Positions 1 through 8,520 of a stretch of 64,000 bases of DNA are shown here, in pieces (position 1 is the stretch's first letter; each line of letters starts with the position of its first letter). The position numbers and the translations under genes were made by a program. The DNA is from Streptomyces sp. Q6 (GTDB lineage: Bacteria > Actinomycetota > Actinomycetes > Streptomycetales > Streptomycetaceae), in the NCBI RefSeq assembly GCF_036967205.1, contig NZ_CP146022.1, forward strand, positions 1,054,001 through 1,118,000, read 5' to 3'. Below the pieces are notes generated by a model. It saw nothing but the letters and a program-made list of their open reading frames with translations, did not search any database and was not told the origin of the DNA.

Positions 1-693
1 GACCTTGGGCGGTCCGATCGGGTACCAGCGCTTGCGGCCGATCGGGATGGGCCACAGGACCGGGCAGCCGGAGACGGTGAGCGCGTCGCCGATGTCGTGG
101 ACCAGGGCGCCGAGCACGATGGGCAGGCCCAGCCACAGGTACTCCTGGCCGGGGTCGGTGAAGAGCCAGTCCGCGCCGTTGCCCGGCTTGTCCAGGACGC
201 CCGCGAGGATCCAGGCGCTCGTCGCCGCGAGCAGCCAGACGAGGACGTCGCTGCTGGAGCCGCGGGCGGCCCGCCACAGCAGCCCTTCGATCGCGAGGAC
301 CAGGTGGACGAAGAGGATCGCGAGGACGGTCCACCGGCCGCCGGTGATCGCCGCCACCGAGGTGCCCGCACCGATGAGGACGGCCCACAGCCACGTATGG
401 GTGAGTGTGCGGTGGCCGCCCGAGCGACGCGGGTCGCCCGGTTTGCGGGTGGCCTTGTAGACGGCGTACGAGAGTTTGTCGACGATCTCGCACAGGCCGC
501 GGGAGAGCGGTCCGAAGGCGCGCGAGATGGTCGCCGCCTTGTGGTCGAGGTCGGGGGCGAGGGCGGCTCCCGCGCAGATCAGTGCGCCGACGAGGACGAC
601 GGGCCATGGCATCGAATGCCCCGCGGCGGCCGCGGCCGCCCCCACCCCCAGCCAGGCCGCCGCTCCTGACAGTGAGTGTGCCGGTCCCATCAT
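1..693 (-). CDS. DUF457/YdjM-type membrane protein (metal-dependent hydrolase family), partial
   Basis: Reading leftward from the paired ATGs at 693/690 there is an uninterrupted frame of 231 codons that runs off the window edge, so the C-terminus is missing. The protein has an alanine-rich N-terminal membrane segment, then ALAPDLDHKAATISRAFGPL (about residues 44-63) and GGHRTLTHT, the D-D/H and H-R-x-x-T-H pattern of the YdjM/DUF457 family, followed by several hydrophobic helices. Family members are inner-membrane proteins called metal-dependent hydrolases; their substrate is unknown. It is divergent from the helicase across about 205 bp. The family call is good; the function is inferred only. 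Confidence 0.8.
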   Translation of the reverse strand, partial: MMGPAHSLSGAAAWLGVGAAAAAAGHSMPWPVVLVGALICAGAALAPDLDHKAATISRAFGPLSRGLCEIVDKLSYAVYKATRKPGDPRRSGGHRTLTHTWLWAVLIGAGTSVAAITGGRWTVLAILFVHLVLAIEGLLWRAARGSSSDVLVWLLAATSAWILAGVLDKPGNGADWLFTDPGQEYLWLGLPIVLGALVHDIGDALTVSGCPVLWPIPIGRKRWYPIGPPKV

Positions 694-898
694 GGCTGTG
701 TTCCGCCCCTGCTTCTGTTGTGTCGATCGTGGTGCCGACAGCGTGCGATGTACCGACATGTCCCGTGGTGCGAGGCCGAGTTGGCCCGCGCGAGCTGCCC
801 GCGTGCGGACGCCAGGTCGGCGACCCAGCGTAACCTTCGTGATCTTCGTACGGGCATCCGATTGCCGGATCGGGTGGGAAGACAGGCAAGATGGTGAC

Positions 899-3412
899 GT
901 GACCCTTATCGATCAGCTCCCGAAGACCGCCGACCCGGACGCCCTCTACGACGCCTTCGAGTCGTGGGTCGAGGAACGGGGTCTGACCCTCTATCCCCAC
1001 CAGGAGGAGGCGCTGATCGAGGTGGTGTCGGGGGCGAACGTGATCGTCTCGACGCCCACCGGCTCCGGCAAGTCCATGATCGCGGCGGCGGCGCACTTCG
1101 CGGCGCTCGCCCGTGACGAGGTCACCTTCTACACGGCGCCCATCAAGGCGCTGGTCTCCGAGAAGTTCTTCGAGCTGTGCAAGATCTTCGGCACGGAGAA
1201 CGTGGGCATGCTGACCGGCGACGCGTCCGTGAACTCGGACGCCCCCGTGATCTGCTGCACCGCCGAGGTGCTCGCGTCCATCGCCCTGCGCGACGGCGCC
1301 CAGGCCGACATCGGCCAGGTCGTCATGGACGAGTTCCACTTCTACGCGGAGGCAGACCGCGGCTGGGCCTGGCAGATCCCGATCCTCGAGCTGCCGCAGG
1401 CGCAGTTCATCCTGATGTCGGCGACGCTCGGCGACGTCGCGATGTTCGAGAAGGACCTGACCCGGCGCACGGGCCGCCCCACGTCGGTGGTCCGCTCGGC
1501 GACCCGCCCCGTCCCGCTCTCCTACGAGTACCGGCTCACCCCGCTGACGGAGACGCTGACCGAGCTGCTCGACACGCGGCAGGCGCCCGTCTACATCGTG
1601 CACTTCACGCAGGCGCAGGCGGTCGAGCGCGCGCAGGCGCTGATGAGCATCAACATGTGCACGCGCGAGGAGAAGGACAAGATCGCCGAGCTGATCGGCA
1701 ACTTCCGGTTCACCACCAAGTTCGGCCGCAACCTGTCCCGTTACGTACGGCACGGCATCGGCGTGCACCACGCCGGCATGCTGCCCAAGTACCGGCGCCT
1801 CGTCGAGAAGCTGGCCCAGGCGGGCCTGTTGAAGGTGATCTGCGGCACCGACACGCTCGGCGTCGGCGTCAACGTGCCCATCCGCACGGTGCTGTTCACC
1901 GCCCTCACCAAGTACGACGGCACCCGTGTCCGTACGCTGCGCGCCCGTGAGTTCCACCAGATCGCGGGCCGCGCGGGCCGCGCGGGCTTCGACACCGCGG
2001 GCTTCGTGGTGGCGCAGGCGCCCGAGCACGTGATCGAGAACGAGAAGGCCCTCACGAAGGCCGGGGACGACCCCAAGAAGCGCCGCAAGGTGGTCCGCAA
2101 GAAGGCTCCGGAGGGCTTCGTCGGGTGGACGGAGGGCACCTTCGAGAAGCTCATCGCTTCGGACCCCGAACCGCTCACCTCGCGCTTCCGCGTCACCCAC
2201 ACGATGCTTCTGTCGGTCATCGCGCGCCCGGGCAACGCCTTCGACGCGATGCGGCACCTGCTGGAGGACAACCACGAGCCGCGCAAGCAGCAGCTCCGCC
2301 ACATCCGCAGGGCCATCGCGATCTACCGCTCGCTGCTGGACGGCGGCATCGTCGAGAAGCTGGACACGCCGGACCCGACGGGCCGCATCGTGCGCCTCAC
2401 GGTCGACCTCCAGCAGGACTTCGCGCTGAACCAGCCGCTGTCCACGTTCGCCCTCGCCTCGTTCGATCTGCTCGACAAGGAGTCGCCGTCGTACGCGCTC
2501 GACATGGTGTCGGTCGTGGAGTCCACGCTCGACGACCCGCGGCAGATCCTGCACGCCCAGCAGAACAAGGCCCGCGGTGAGGCCGTCGCGCTGATGAAGG
2601 CGGACGGGGTCGAGTACGAGGAGCGCATGGAGCGCCTCCAGGACATCTCGTACCCGAAGCCGCTCGACGAGCTGCTCTTCCACGCCTACGACGTGTACCG
2701 AAAGAGCCACCCGTGGGTCGGCGACCACCCGCTGTCGCCGAAGTCCGTGATCCGTGACATGTACGAACGGGCCATGACCTTCACCGAGTTCGTCTCCTAC
2801 TACGAGCTCGCGCGCACCGAGGGCATCGTCCTGCGCTACCTGGCGAGCGCGTACAAGACGCTCGACCACACCGTGCCCGACGACCTCAAGTCGGAGGACC
2901 TGGAGGATCTGATCGCCTGGCTCGGCGAGATGGTGCGCCAGGTCGACTCCAGTCTCCTGGACGAGTGGGAGCAGCTCGCCAACCCCGAGGTGATGACCGC
3001 CGAGGAGGCCCAGGAGAAGGCCGACCAGGTCAAGCCGGTCACCGCGAACTCCCGCGCGTTCCGCGTCCTGGTCCGCAACGCCATGTTCCGCCGCGTCGAG
3101 CTGGCCGCCCTGGACAATGTCGACGAGCTCGGCGAGATGGACGGGGAGTCGGGCTGGGACGCCGACGCCTGGGGCGAGGCCATGGACGCGTACTGGGACG
3201 AGTACGAGGACCTCGGCACCGGACCGGACGCGCGCGGCCCGAAGCTGCTCATGATCGAGGAGGATCCGGAGCACGGCCTGTGGAAGGTGCGCCAGACGTT
3301 CGCCGATCCGAACGGCGACCACGACTGGGGCATCAGCGCCGAGGTCGACCTCGCCGCCTCCGACGCCGAGGGCCGTGCCGTCGTGCGGGTCACGAACGTC
3401 GGTCAGTTGTAG
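899..3412 (+). CDS. DEAD/DEAH-box RNA/DNA helicase with C-terminal DUF3516 region
   Basis: An 837-residue superfamily 2 helicase. Motif I is STPTGSGKS, motif II is DEFH, motif III is SAT, and the C-terminal RecA domain carries HHAGMLP and HQIAGRAGRAG (motif VI). This is the Ski2/Mtr4-like pattern. The rest of the protein, rich in Asp and Glu, matches the actinobacterial DUF3516 extension. It presumably unwinds nucleic acid using ATP; the substrate is unknown. The frame is open far upstream, but family alignment favours the GTG at 899 (VTLIDQLPKTADPDALY). No strong ribosome site is visible there, so the start is less certain than the gene itself. Confidence 0.93.
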   Translation: MTLIDQLPKTADPDALYDAFESWVEERGLTLYPHQEEALIEVVSGANVIVSTPTGSGKSMIAAAAHFAALARDEVTFYTAPIKALVSEKFFELCKIFGTENVGMLTGDASVNSDAPVICCTAEVLASIALRDGAQADIGQVVMDEFHFYAEADRGWAWQIPILELPQAQFILMSATLGDVAMFEKDLTRRTGRPTSVVRSATRPVPLSYEYRLTPLTETLTELLDTRQAPVYIVHFTQAQAVERAQALMSINMCTREEKDKIAELIGNFRFTTKFGRNLSRYVRHGIGVHHAGMLPKYRRLVEKLAQAGLLKVICGTDTLGVGVNVPIRTVLFTALTKYDGTRVRTLRAREFHQIAGRAGRAGFDTAGFVVAQAPEHVIENEKALTKAGDDPKKRRKVVRKKAPEGFVGWTEGTFEKLIASDPEPLTSRFRVTHTMLLSVIARPGNAFDAMRHLLEDNHEPRKQQLRHIRRAIAIYRSLLDGGIVEKLDTPDPTGRIVRLTVDLQQDFALNQPLSTFALASFDLLDKESPSYALDMVSVVESTLDDPRQILHAQQNKARGEAVALMKADGVEYEERMERLQDISYPKPLDELLFHAYDVYRKSHPWVGDHPLSPKSVIRDMYERAMTFTEFVSYYELARTEGIVLRYLASAYKTLDHTVPDDLKSEDLEDLIAWLGEMVRQVDSSLLDEWEQLANPEVMTAEEAQEKADQVKPVTANSRAFRVLVRNAMFRRVELAALDNVDELGEMDGESGWDADAWGEAMDAYWDEYEDLGTGPDARGPKLLMIEEDPEHGLWKVRQTFADPNGDHDWGISAEVDLAASDAEGRAVVRVTNVGQL

Positions 3413-3421
3413 ATTCCGGGC

Positions 3422-3445
3422 CGGCCGGACGATCGGGTCCGGCCG
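3422..3445 (+). terminator. Stem-loop after the helicase gene
   Basis: Perfect 9-bp inverted repeat (CGGCCGGAC / GTCCGGCCG) with a 6-nt loop, 10 bases after the helicase stop and before tesB. There is no U-tract, as is common in Streptomyces. It could terminate or attenuate between the two genes. Confidence 0.5.
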
Positions 3446-3494
3446 CGTCCACGCGCCGGTGTCCTCCGGTCGCCCACACGAGAGAGATCCACGC

Positions 3495-4367
3495 ATGACG
3501 AATCCTGCTGAGCGGCTCGTCGACCTGCTCGACCTGGAGCGGATCGAGGTCAACATCTTCCGCGGCCTCAGCCCGGACGAGTCCTTGCAGCGCGTCTTCG
3601 GGGGCCAGGTCGCGGGCCAGGCCCTGGTCGCGGCCGGCCGTACCACGGACGGCGACCGCCCCGTGCACTCGCTGCACGCGTACTTCCTGCGCCCGGGCCG
3701 TCCGGGCGTGCCCATCGTGTACCAGGTCGAACGGGTCCGCGACGGTCGCTCGTTCACCACGCGGCGGGTCACCGCCGTGCAGCAGGGTCGCACGATCTTC
3801 AATCTCACCGCTTCCTTCCACAAGCCCGAAGAGGGGGCCTTCGAGCACCAGTTGCCGCCGGCCCGCGAGGTTCCTGATCCGGAATCCCTGCCGACGATCG
3901 CCGAGGAGATCAAGGGCCATCTGGGCGCGCTGCCCGACGCGTTGGAGCGCATGGCGCGACGTCAGCCCTTCGACATCCGCTACGTGGACCGACTGCGCTG
4001 GACCCCCGAGGAGGTCGAGTCGGCCGAGCCGCGCAGCGCCGTATGGATGCGTGCCGTGAGTCCGCTCGGCGACGATCCGCTCGTGCACACGTGCGCGCTG
4101 ACGTACGCGAGCGACATGACGCTGCTCGACGCGGTGCGTCTGCCGATCGAACCGCTGTGGGGCCCGCGCGGTTTCGACATGGCCTCGCTCGACCACGCCA
4201 TGTGGTTCCACCGTCCTTTCCGTGCCGATGAGTGGTTCCTCTACGACCAGGAGTCGCCGATCGCCACGGGCGGTCGGGGGTTGGCCCGTGGCCGTATCTA
4301 CGACATCGAGGGGCGTCTGCTGGTGTCGGTGGTGCAGGAGGGGCTGTTCCGGAAGCTCGAAGGATGA
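3495..4367 (+). CDS. tesB: Acyl-CoA thioesterase II
   Basis: A 290-residue double-hotdog thioesterase. The N-terminal half has FRGLSPDESLQRVFGGQVAGQALVAA and HSLHAYFLRPG, hallmarks of the TesB/Acot8 family; the C-terminal half has the DMTLLDA and DHAMWFHRPF segments that supply catalytic residues of the second hotdog. It hydrolyses medium- and long-chain acyl-CoA to free acid and CoA in the cytoplasm. The ATG at 3495 is chosen because similarity to the family begins there. Its stop overlaps the next start (ATGA at 4364), so it is translationally coupled to the TPR protein. Confidence 0.93.
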   Translation: MTNPAERLVDLLDLERIEVNIFRGLSPDESLQRVFGGQVAGQALVAAGRTTDGDRPVHSLHAYFLRPGRPGVPIVYQVERVRDGRSFTTRRVTAVQQGRTIFNLTASFHKPEEGAFEHQLPPAREVPDPESLPTIAEEIKGHLGALPDALERMARRQPFDIRYVDRLRWTPEEVESAEPRSAVWMRAVSPLGDDPLVHTCALTYASDMTLLDAVRLPIEPLWGPRGFDMASLDHAMWFHRPFRADEWFLYDQESPIATGGRGLARGRIYDIEGRLLVSVVQEGLFRKLEG

Positions 4368-4879
4368 GCGGCACGGTGGACGAGCGTGACGCGCTGCTCG
4401 CCGAGGCCGTACGGCTGCGGGAGACCGGGCACCGCGAGGAGGCTCGCGAGCGGCTCCTCGCGCTCCGCACCCGCTTCCCCGACGACGCCCGTGTCGCTTA
4501 CCAGACGGCGTGGGTCCACGACACGCTCGGCCTGGAAGCGGCCGCCGTGCCGCACTATGTCGCCGCGCTGGCGGGCACCGAACTGTCGGAGGACGACCGG
4601 CGCGGCGCCCTTCTCGGTCTCGGCAGCACCTACCGCACCCTCGGCCGTTTCGCCGAGGCCGTGGCGACCCTGAGCGACGCGACCGTCGAGTTCCCGGACG
4701 ACAACGCGCTCAGGACGTTCCTGGCGATGGCCCTGTACAACGCGGGCCGCGCGCACGACGGGATGCGCCTGCTCCTGTCGGTCCTGGCCGAGACCAGCGC
4801 CGACCCGGACATCGTGGGGTACCGCGCGGCGATCGAGCACTACGCCAAGGACCTGGACGCCGTCGAGCCCACCGCGTAG
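4364..4879 (+). CDS. Tetratricopeptide-repeat protein
   Basis: A 171-residue, wholly helical soluble protein with TPR-like repeats, for example ERDALLAEAVRLRETGHREE, GLGSTYRTLGRFAEAVATL and FLAMALYNAGRAHDGMRLL. TPRs mediate protein contacts; no enzymatic motif is present. It overlaps the tesB stop by four bases and is convergent with the DUF6397-like gene 26 bases downstream. Coupling to tesB suggests joint expression, but no direct functional link can be shown. Confidence 0.9.
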   Translation: MSGTVDERDALLAEAVRLRETGHREEARERLLALRTRFPDDARVAYQTAWVHDTLGLEAAAVPHYVAALAGTELSEDDRRGALLGLGSTYRTLGRFAEAVATLSDATVEFPDDNALRTFLAMALYNAGRAHDGMRLLLSVLAETSADPDIVGYRAAIEHYAKDLDAVEPTA

Positions 4880-4905
4880 CCCCGCGCCACGCACCGCCCG
4901 GGCCG

Positions 4906-5820
4906 TCAGCCGCGTCTGCCGAGCAGGCGGCCCCACAGGCTCCTCGCGGGTTCGACGGGTTCGACGGGTTCGACGGGTTTGGCGAGTTTGGCGGGTTTGG
5001 CGTCGGTCCGAGTGGCCGGTTCGGTCGCGGTTTCGGGGTGCGGGCCGGGCTCAGGTGCGAGTGGGGGTGATTCGGGGCGCGGTGCCGGGCGCAGTCGGCG
5101 TGCCGCCGCCAGGCTCAGCAGCAGGTTCGCCCGCAGCCAGCTGACCTCGTCCGGGTCCTCGGCGATCAGGATGCGCTCCACCGCGCGGGCCGTGGGTGAG
5201 CCGGGTGCCCCGTACCAGGACTCCTCGGGTCGCAGCCGGTGCAAGTAACCGCGCTCGTAAGGGCTCTCGACGAGTTCGGCGATCTGTGTCGGGTCCAGGA
5301 GGGTGGTGATCGCGGCGGCCCGCTCCCACGGATCGCGACTGAGCCCGAGCAGGCAGCCGGCGTGGCGGGCCCGCCAGGTGCGTGGACGCAGGTCCTGCCC
5401 GGCGTCGAGCCGGGCCCGCACCTTGGCCGGCGCGCGGCCCGTCAGGAGCGGGGCGTTGATCTCCGACTCCGCGAACTCCCGCAGTTCCTGGGCGAGATAG
5501 AGCCAGACCAGGGACCTGTACCGGTTCAGATAGAACTTGACCGGAGTCAGTATCCCGGCACGGGCGAGCCGGGTGAAGCGGGTCGCCGCGATGCCCATGA
5601 GCGCGGCGCCCTCGGCGGTGCCGACCACCCGCACCTGGTCGCGCAGGGTGTCCGGGAAGCCTTCGGCCTCGCGGATCCGGTCGATCTCCTCACGCGGGAC
5701 GCGGCGCCTGCCGCCGTCCTCGGCCGCGACGGTGCGAATGCGGCCCAGCCGCACGGCCAGCTCGAACTCGCCCCGCTTGAGACCCAGTTCACGGGCCGCA
5801 CCGCCCTGGGGCCTGGTCAT
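4906..5820 (-). CDS. DUF6397-like conserved Streptomyces protein
   Basis: A 304-residue protein. The N-terminal third resembles a DNA-binding fold: RELGLKRGEFELAVRLGRI followed by RRRVPREEIDRI, an arrangement typical of MerR/excisionase-like winged helices, and later GTAEGAALMGIAATRFTRL. The middle is helical, and the tail is a Pro/Glu/Lys-rich low-complexity stretch built from 9-bp tandem repeats and ending in LWGRLLGRRG. I take the ATG at 5820, with AAGGCGA upstream; a GTG at 5835 is in frame. I recognise this as a streptomycete family annotated DUF6397, from memory. DNA binding is inferred. Confidence 0.8.
   Translation of the reverse strand: MTRPQGGAARELGLKRGEFELAVRLGRIRTVAAEDGGRRRVPREEIDRIREAEGFPDTLRDQVRVVGTAEGAALMGIAATRFTRLARAGILTPVKFYLNRYRSLVWLYLAQELREFAESEINAPLLTGRAPAKVRARLDAGQDLRPRTWRARHAGCLLGLSRDPWERAAAITTLLDPTQIAELVESPYERGYLHRLRPEESWYGAPGSPTARAVERILIAEDPDEVSWLRANLLLSLAAARRLRPAPRPESPPLAPEPGPHPETATEPATRTDAKPAKLAKPVEPVEPVEPARSLWGRLLGRRG
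4949..5002. repeat. Six 9-bp tandem repeats inside the DUF6397-like gene
   Basis: Three copies of GGTTCGACG followed by GGTTTGGCG, AGTTTGGCG and GGTTTGGCG in uninterrupted series. Each unit encodes three residues of the Pro-Val-Glu / Pro-Ala-Lys tail. The near-identity of the units suggests slippage expansion. Confidence 0.85.
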
Positions 5821-5838
5821 GATGTCGCCTTGCACGAT

Positions 5839-5896
5839 GGTTCTCCCCCGTCGATCACTGACGCGCAGTCACTCTCCGTGACCGCTCGGGAGAACC
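5839..5896. promoter_or_regulatory. 9-bp inverted repeat upstream of the DUF6397-like gene
   Basis: GGTTCTCCC at 5839-5847 and its exact complement GGGAGAACC at 5888-5896 flank about 40 bases, just upstream of the minus-strand start at 5820. It could be a leader stem or a pair of binding half-sites. No direct evidence distinguishes these. Confidence 0.4.
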
Positions 5897-5968
5897 GTAG
5901 CCCTATCCGCCGCGCCCCGTCGGGGCCTGTGGATAACTTCGCCCCGCCCTGAAGATCCGCAGGTCAGA

Positions 5969-6016
5969 GGGGCAGCGCGACGGACGGGCAGCGCGACGGA
6001 GGGGCAGTGCGTCAGA
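5969..6016. repeat. Three 16-bp tandem repeats
   Basis: Units GGGGCAGCGCGACGGA, CGGGCAGCGCGACGGA and GGGGCAGTGCGTCAGA abut exactly. The third overlaps the stop codon of the solitary roadblock gene. The third unit has drifted while the first two differ by one base. Confidence 0.8.
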
Positions 6017-6425
6017 GGTCGGTCGCCGAGGTGCGCTCCGGCTGGCGGGCTCCGACGCCGAGGTGCTCACCGACCCGGTTGACCAGCAGCGTCATCTCGT
6101 ACGCGATCTGGCCGATGTCGGCCTCGGCCGAGCTGAGGACGCACAGGCAGCTGCCGTCGCCCGCCGCGGTCACGAAGAGCACCGCCTCGTCGAACTCGAC
6201 CATCGTCTGGCGCACCCCACCCGCGCCGAAGTGCCGCCCCGACCCCTTGGCCAGGCTGTGCAGTCCGGAGGAGACCGCGGCGAGGTGCTCGGCGTCCTCG
6301 CGGCGCAGGCCCGTGCTCGCCCCGGTCACCAGGCCGTCGTTGGACAGCACCAGAGCGTGCCGCACGTGCTCGACGCGCTGCGTCAGGTCGTCCAGCAGCC
6401 AGTCGAGTCCTCTGCTCTGCCCCAT
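6012..6425 (-). CDS. Roadblock/LC7-domain protein, solitary CvnB paralogue
   Basis: A 137-residue roadblock/LC7 protein starting MGQSRGLDWLLDDLTQRVEHVRHALVLSNDG. It carries the RREDAEHLAAVSSGLHSLAKG and RQTMVEFD segments typical of CvnB. It is clearly paralogous to the conservon CvnB at 8083-8520 (shared LDWLLDDL, HALVLSNDG-like, EDAEHLAAV and RQTMVE). Roadblock proteins regulate small GTPases of the MglA/CvnD type. It has no kinase, DUF742 or GTPase partner of its own here, and the full conservon lies about 0.6 kb away on the same strand, separated by an opposite-strand oxidoreductase. It may act on the nearby CvnD or be a remnant of a duplicated conservon. Confidence 0.9.
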   Translation of the reverse strand: MGQSRGLDWLLDDLTQRVEHVRHALVLSNDGLVTGASTGLRREDAEHLAAVSSGLHSLAKGSGRHFGAGGVRQTMVEFDEAVLFVTAAGDGSCLCVLSSAEADIGQIAYEMTLLVNRVGEHLGVGARQPERTSATDL

Positions 6426-6542
6426 GATCCTTCATCCCCGCTTCCTGTTGCTCCCCGCCCCGGAAAGGATCGCTCCCCTGCCCGGAGGATCTGACTCGCA
6501 AGCCTTCCCCACACGTGGCGTCCGGGCAAGCAGGATGGACCC

Positions 6543-6971
6543 ATGGCACACAAGATGACCGATGAGGAATGGCGGGCCTTCGTCTCCGAGGGGACCCGCA
6601 CCGCCAAGCTGTCCACCGTGCGGGCCGACGGGAGCCCGCACATCGCGCCCGTCTGGTTCGTCCTGGACGGCCCCGACATCGTGTTCAACACCGGTAAGGA
6701 CACGGTCAAGGGCCGCAACCTCGCCCGCGACGGGCGCGTGGCGCTGTGCGTCGACGACGAGCGGCCGCCCTTCTCGTTCGTGACGATCCAGGGCCGCGCC
6801 GAACTGAGCGAGGACCCGGCCGAGTTGCTGGATTCGGCCACCCGGATCGGCGGCCGCTACATGGGAGCGGACCGCGCCGAGGAGTTCGGCCGGCGCAATG
6901 CCGTGCCGGGCGAACTCGTCGTCCGCGTACGGGTCGAGAAGGTCGTGGCCATGGGTGACGTGGCCGACTGA
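6543..6971 (+). CDS. PPOX-class F420-dependent oxidoreductase
   Basis: A 142-residue split-beta-barrel flavin/deazaflavin reductase. AKLSTVRADGSPHIAPVWFVLDG and NTGKDTVKGRNLARDGRVALCVDD are diagnostic of the pyridoxamine-phosphate-oxidase-like family, subgroup using F420. The protein is cytosolic; the physiological substrate cannot be told. It is divergent from the solitary roadblock gene and convergent with cvnD (11-bp gap). Confidence 0.9.
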   Translation: MAHKMTDEEWRAFVSEGTRTAKLSTVRADGSPHIAPVWFVLDGPDIVFNTGKDTVKGRNLARDGRVALCVDDERPPFSFVTIQGRAELSEDPAELLDSATRIGGRYMGADRAEEFGRRNAVPGELVVRVRVEKVVAMGDVAD

Positions 6972-6982
6972 GGCCGGGCGCG

Positions 6983-7588
6983 TCAGCCGACCGAGTCGAG
7001 CAGCCGGGCGGTGTACATCCGCCCGGCGTACTCGACCAGCCTGATCAGCACCTCCTTTCCCGAATCCTTGTCGCGGGCGTCGCACAGCACCACAGGGGTC
7101 CCTCGGTCGAGGTCGAGGGCGCGTGCCACTTCGTGCGCTCCGTACGCCCTGGCGCCCGTGAAGCAGTTGACCGCCACGACGAACGGGATGCGCCGGTGCT
7201 CGAAGTAGTCCACGGCGGGGAAGCAGTCCTCCAGCCGTCGGGTGTCCGCGAGGACGACGGCGCCGAGCGACCCCTGCGACAGTTCGTCCCACAGGAACCA
7301 GAAGCGGTCCTGGCCCGGTGTTCCGAACAGGTAGAGCGACAGACCCGACCTGATGGTGATGCGGCCGAAGTCCATGGCGACGGTCGTGGTCGTCTTGCGT
7401 TCCACGGCGGCCGTGTCGTCCACGGACTGGCCCAGCTCGCTGAGCTGTTCCTCGGTACGCAGCGGCCGGATCTCGCTGACGGCGCCGACCAGGGTGGTCT
7501 TGCCCACCCCGAACCCGCCCGCGACCAGAATCTTCAACGCCATGGCTGCGGTGCCGTCGGCGGTGCCTTCAGAGTGCTCGGAGGCCAT
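6983..7588 (-). CDS. cvnD: Conservon GTPase CvnD
   Basis: A 201-residue small GTPase. The P-loop GGFGVGKTT spans residues 24-32, the switch region has TTTTVAMDFGRI and LFGTPGQDRFWFLWDEL, and NCFTGA occupies the place of the NKxD base-recognition motif, as is usual in CvnD proteins. It should cycle GTP/GDP under control of the roadblock partner and relay signals from the CvnA membrane kinase-like protein. It is the last gene of the conservon; its start overlaps the cvnC stop by 20 bases. An in-frame ATG at 7543 is an alternative, but the 201-residue form matches family length. Confidence 0.93.
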   Translation of the reverse strand: MASEHSEGTADGTAAMALKILVAGGFGVGKTTLVGAVSEIRPLRTEEQLSELGQSVDDTAAVERKTTTTVAMDFGRITIRSGLSLYLFGTPGQDRFWFLWDELSQGSLGAVVLADTRRLEDCFPAVDYFEHRRIPFVVAVNCFTGARAYGAHEVARALDLDRGTPVVLCDARDKDSGKEVLIRLVEYAGRMYTARLLDSVG

Positions 7589-8066
7589 CGATGACTTCTC
7601 TCAGGATCTTCTCGTCCGGTAGCTGTGCGGGCGGCACCGGCCTGCTGACCTTGACGCAGCCCAGTTCCGACAGGTCGCCGAGCAGCACCCGGACCACGCC
7701 CACGGGCAGGTCGGTGCCGGCGGCGAGTTCGGCGACCGTCTGGGTCTCGAGGCGGCACAGTTCGATGATCGACCGGTGCTCGGGGCCCAGGGCGGTGTCA
7801 TCGTGTGCGGCGGGCGCCGCGGTGTCGAGGGACACGAGGGCGATCAGGTCGAAGTGCGCTCCCTGAGGGCCCGCCGTGGTGCGTCCGCCGGTCATCGCGT
7901 ACGGGCGGACCAGGGGACCGGCCTCGTGGTCGAACCACTGGCTGCCCTGGTCCTCGGGGCTGACGTGCTCCTCGTCGCCTCTGTAGTCGCCGGTCCGGTA
8001 CGCGTCGCCTTCGTCAGCGTGCGTGTCCCGGTACCGGTACGTTTCTGCGAACCTGTCGTCATTCAT
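7569..8066 (-). CDS. cvnC: Conservon DUF742 protein CvnC
   Basis: A 165-residue DUF742 protein. The diagnostic core is GPLVRPYAMTGGRT, then EHRSIIELCRLETQTVAELAAGTDLPVGVVRVLLGDL (a winged-helix-like segment) and LPDEKILREVIDGLRAL at the C-terminus. The N-terminus is acidic and low in complexity. I chose the ATG at 8066 because it lies 17 bases after the cvnB stop; the frame stays open upstream. CvnC proteins act with roadblock and GTPase partners in the conservon; DNA binding has been suggested from the fold only. Confidence 0.92.
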   Translation of the reverse strand: MNDDRFAETYRYRDTHADEGDAYRTGDYRGDEEHVSPEDQGSQWFDHEAGPLVRPYAMTGGRTTAGPQGAHFDLIALVSLDTAAPAAHDDTALGPEHRSIIELCRLETQTVAELAAGTDLPVGVVRVLLGDLSELGCVKVSRPVPPAQLPDEKILREVIDGLRAL

Positions 8067-8082
8067 GCCGCTGACCGTTCCG

Positions 8083-8520
8083 TCAGCCTGCCGTGGGCGG
8101 GTGCCCGGCGAACCTCGACGGCGTGTAGAGGTGCTCACCGACCCTCTTCACCAGGCGGGCCATCTCGTAGGCGACGAGTCCGATGTCGGCGGTGACGGTG
8201 CTCAGGACCGCGAGGCACGAGCCGTCCCCCGCGGCGGCGACGAAGAGGAAGCCGTCGTCCATCTCGACCATGGTCTGCCGGACCGCGCCGGTGCCGAAGT
8301 GCCGCCCGGTGCCTTTGGCGAGGCTGTTGAAGCCGGAGGCGACGGCGGCCAGATGCTCGGCGTCCTCGCGGCCGAGGCCGCCGGACGCGCCGACGGCCAG
8401 GCCGTCGTTGGACAGGACGACGGCGTGCCGCAGTTCGGTCACGCGCAGCACCAGGTCGTCGAGGAGCCAGTCGAGTTCGCCGGAGCCGTGGGCCGTGCCC
8501 GTGGTCGGTTCCTTGATCAT
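8083..8520 (-). CDS. cvnB: Conservon roadblock/LC7 protein CvnB
   Basis: A 145-residue roadblock/LC7 protein (GELDWLLDDLVLRVTELRHAV, GREDAEHLAAVASGFNSLAKG, RQTMVEMDDGFLFVAAAGDGS). It probably serves as a regulator or GAP-like partner of CvnD at the membrane. Its start overlaps the cvnA stop (ATGA at 8517-8520), a sign of translational coupling. It is closely related to the solitary copy at 6012-6425. Confidence 0.94.
   Translation of the reverse strand: MIKEPTTGTAHGSGELDWLLDDLVLRVTELRHAVVLSNDGLAVGASGGLGREDAEHLAAVASGFNSLAKGTGRHFGTGAVRQTMVEMDDGFLFVAAAGDGSCLAVLSTVTADIGLVAYEMARLVKRVGEHLYTPSRFAGHPPTAG

Noticed and set aside
891-898. ATG at 891 as helicase start
   Set aside because: It is out of frame with the helicase and meets a stop after three codons.
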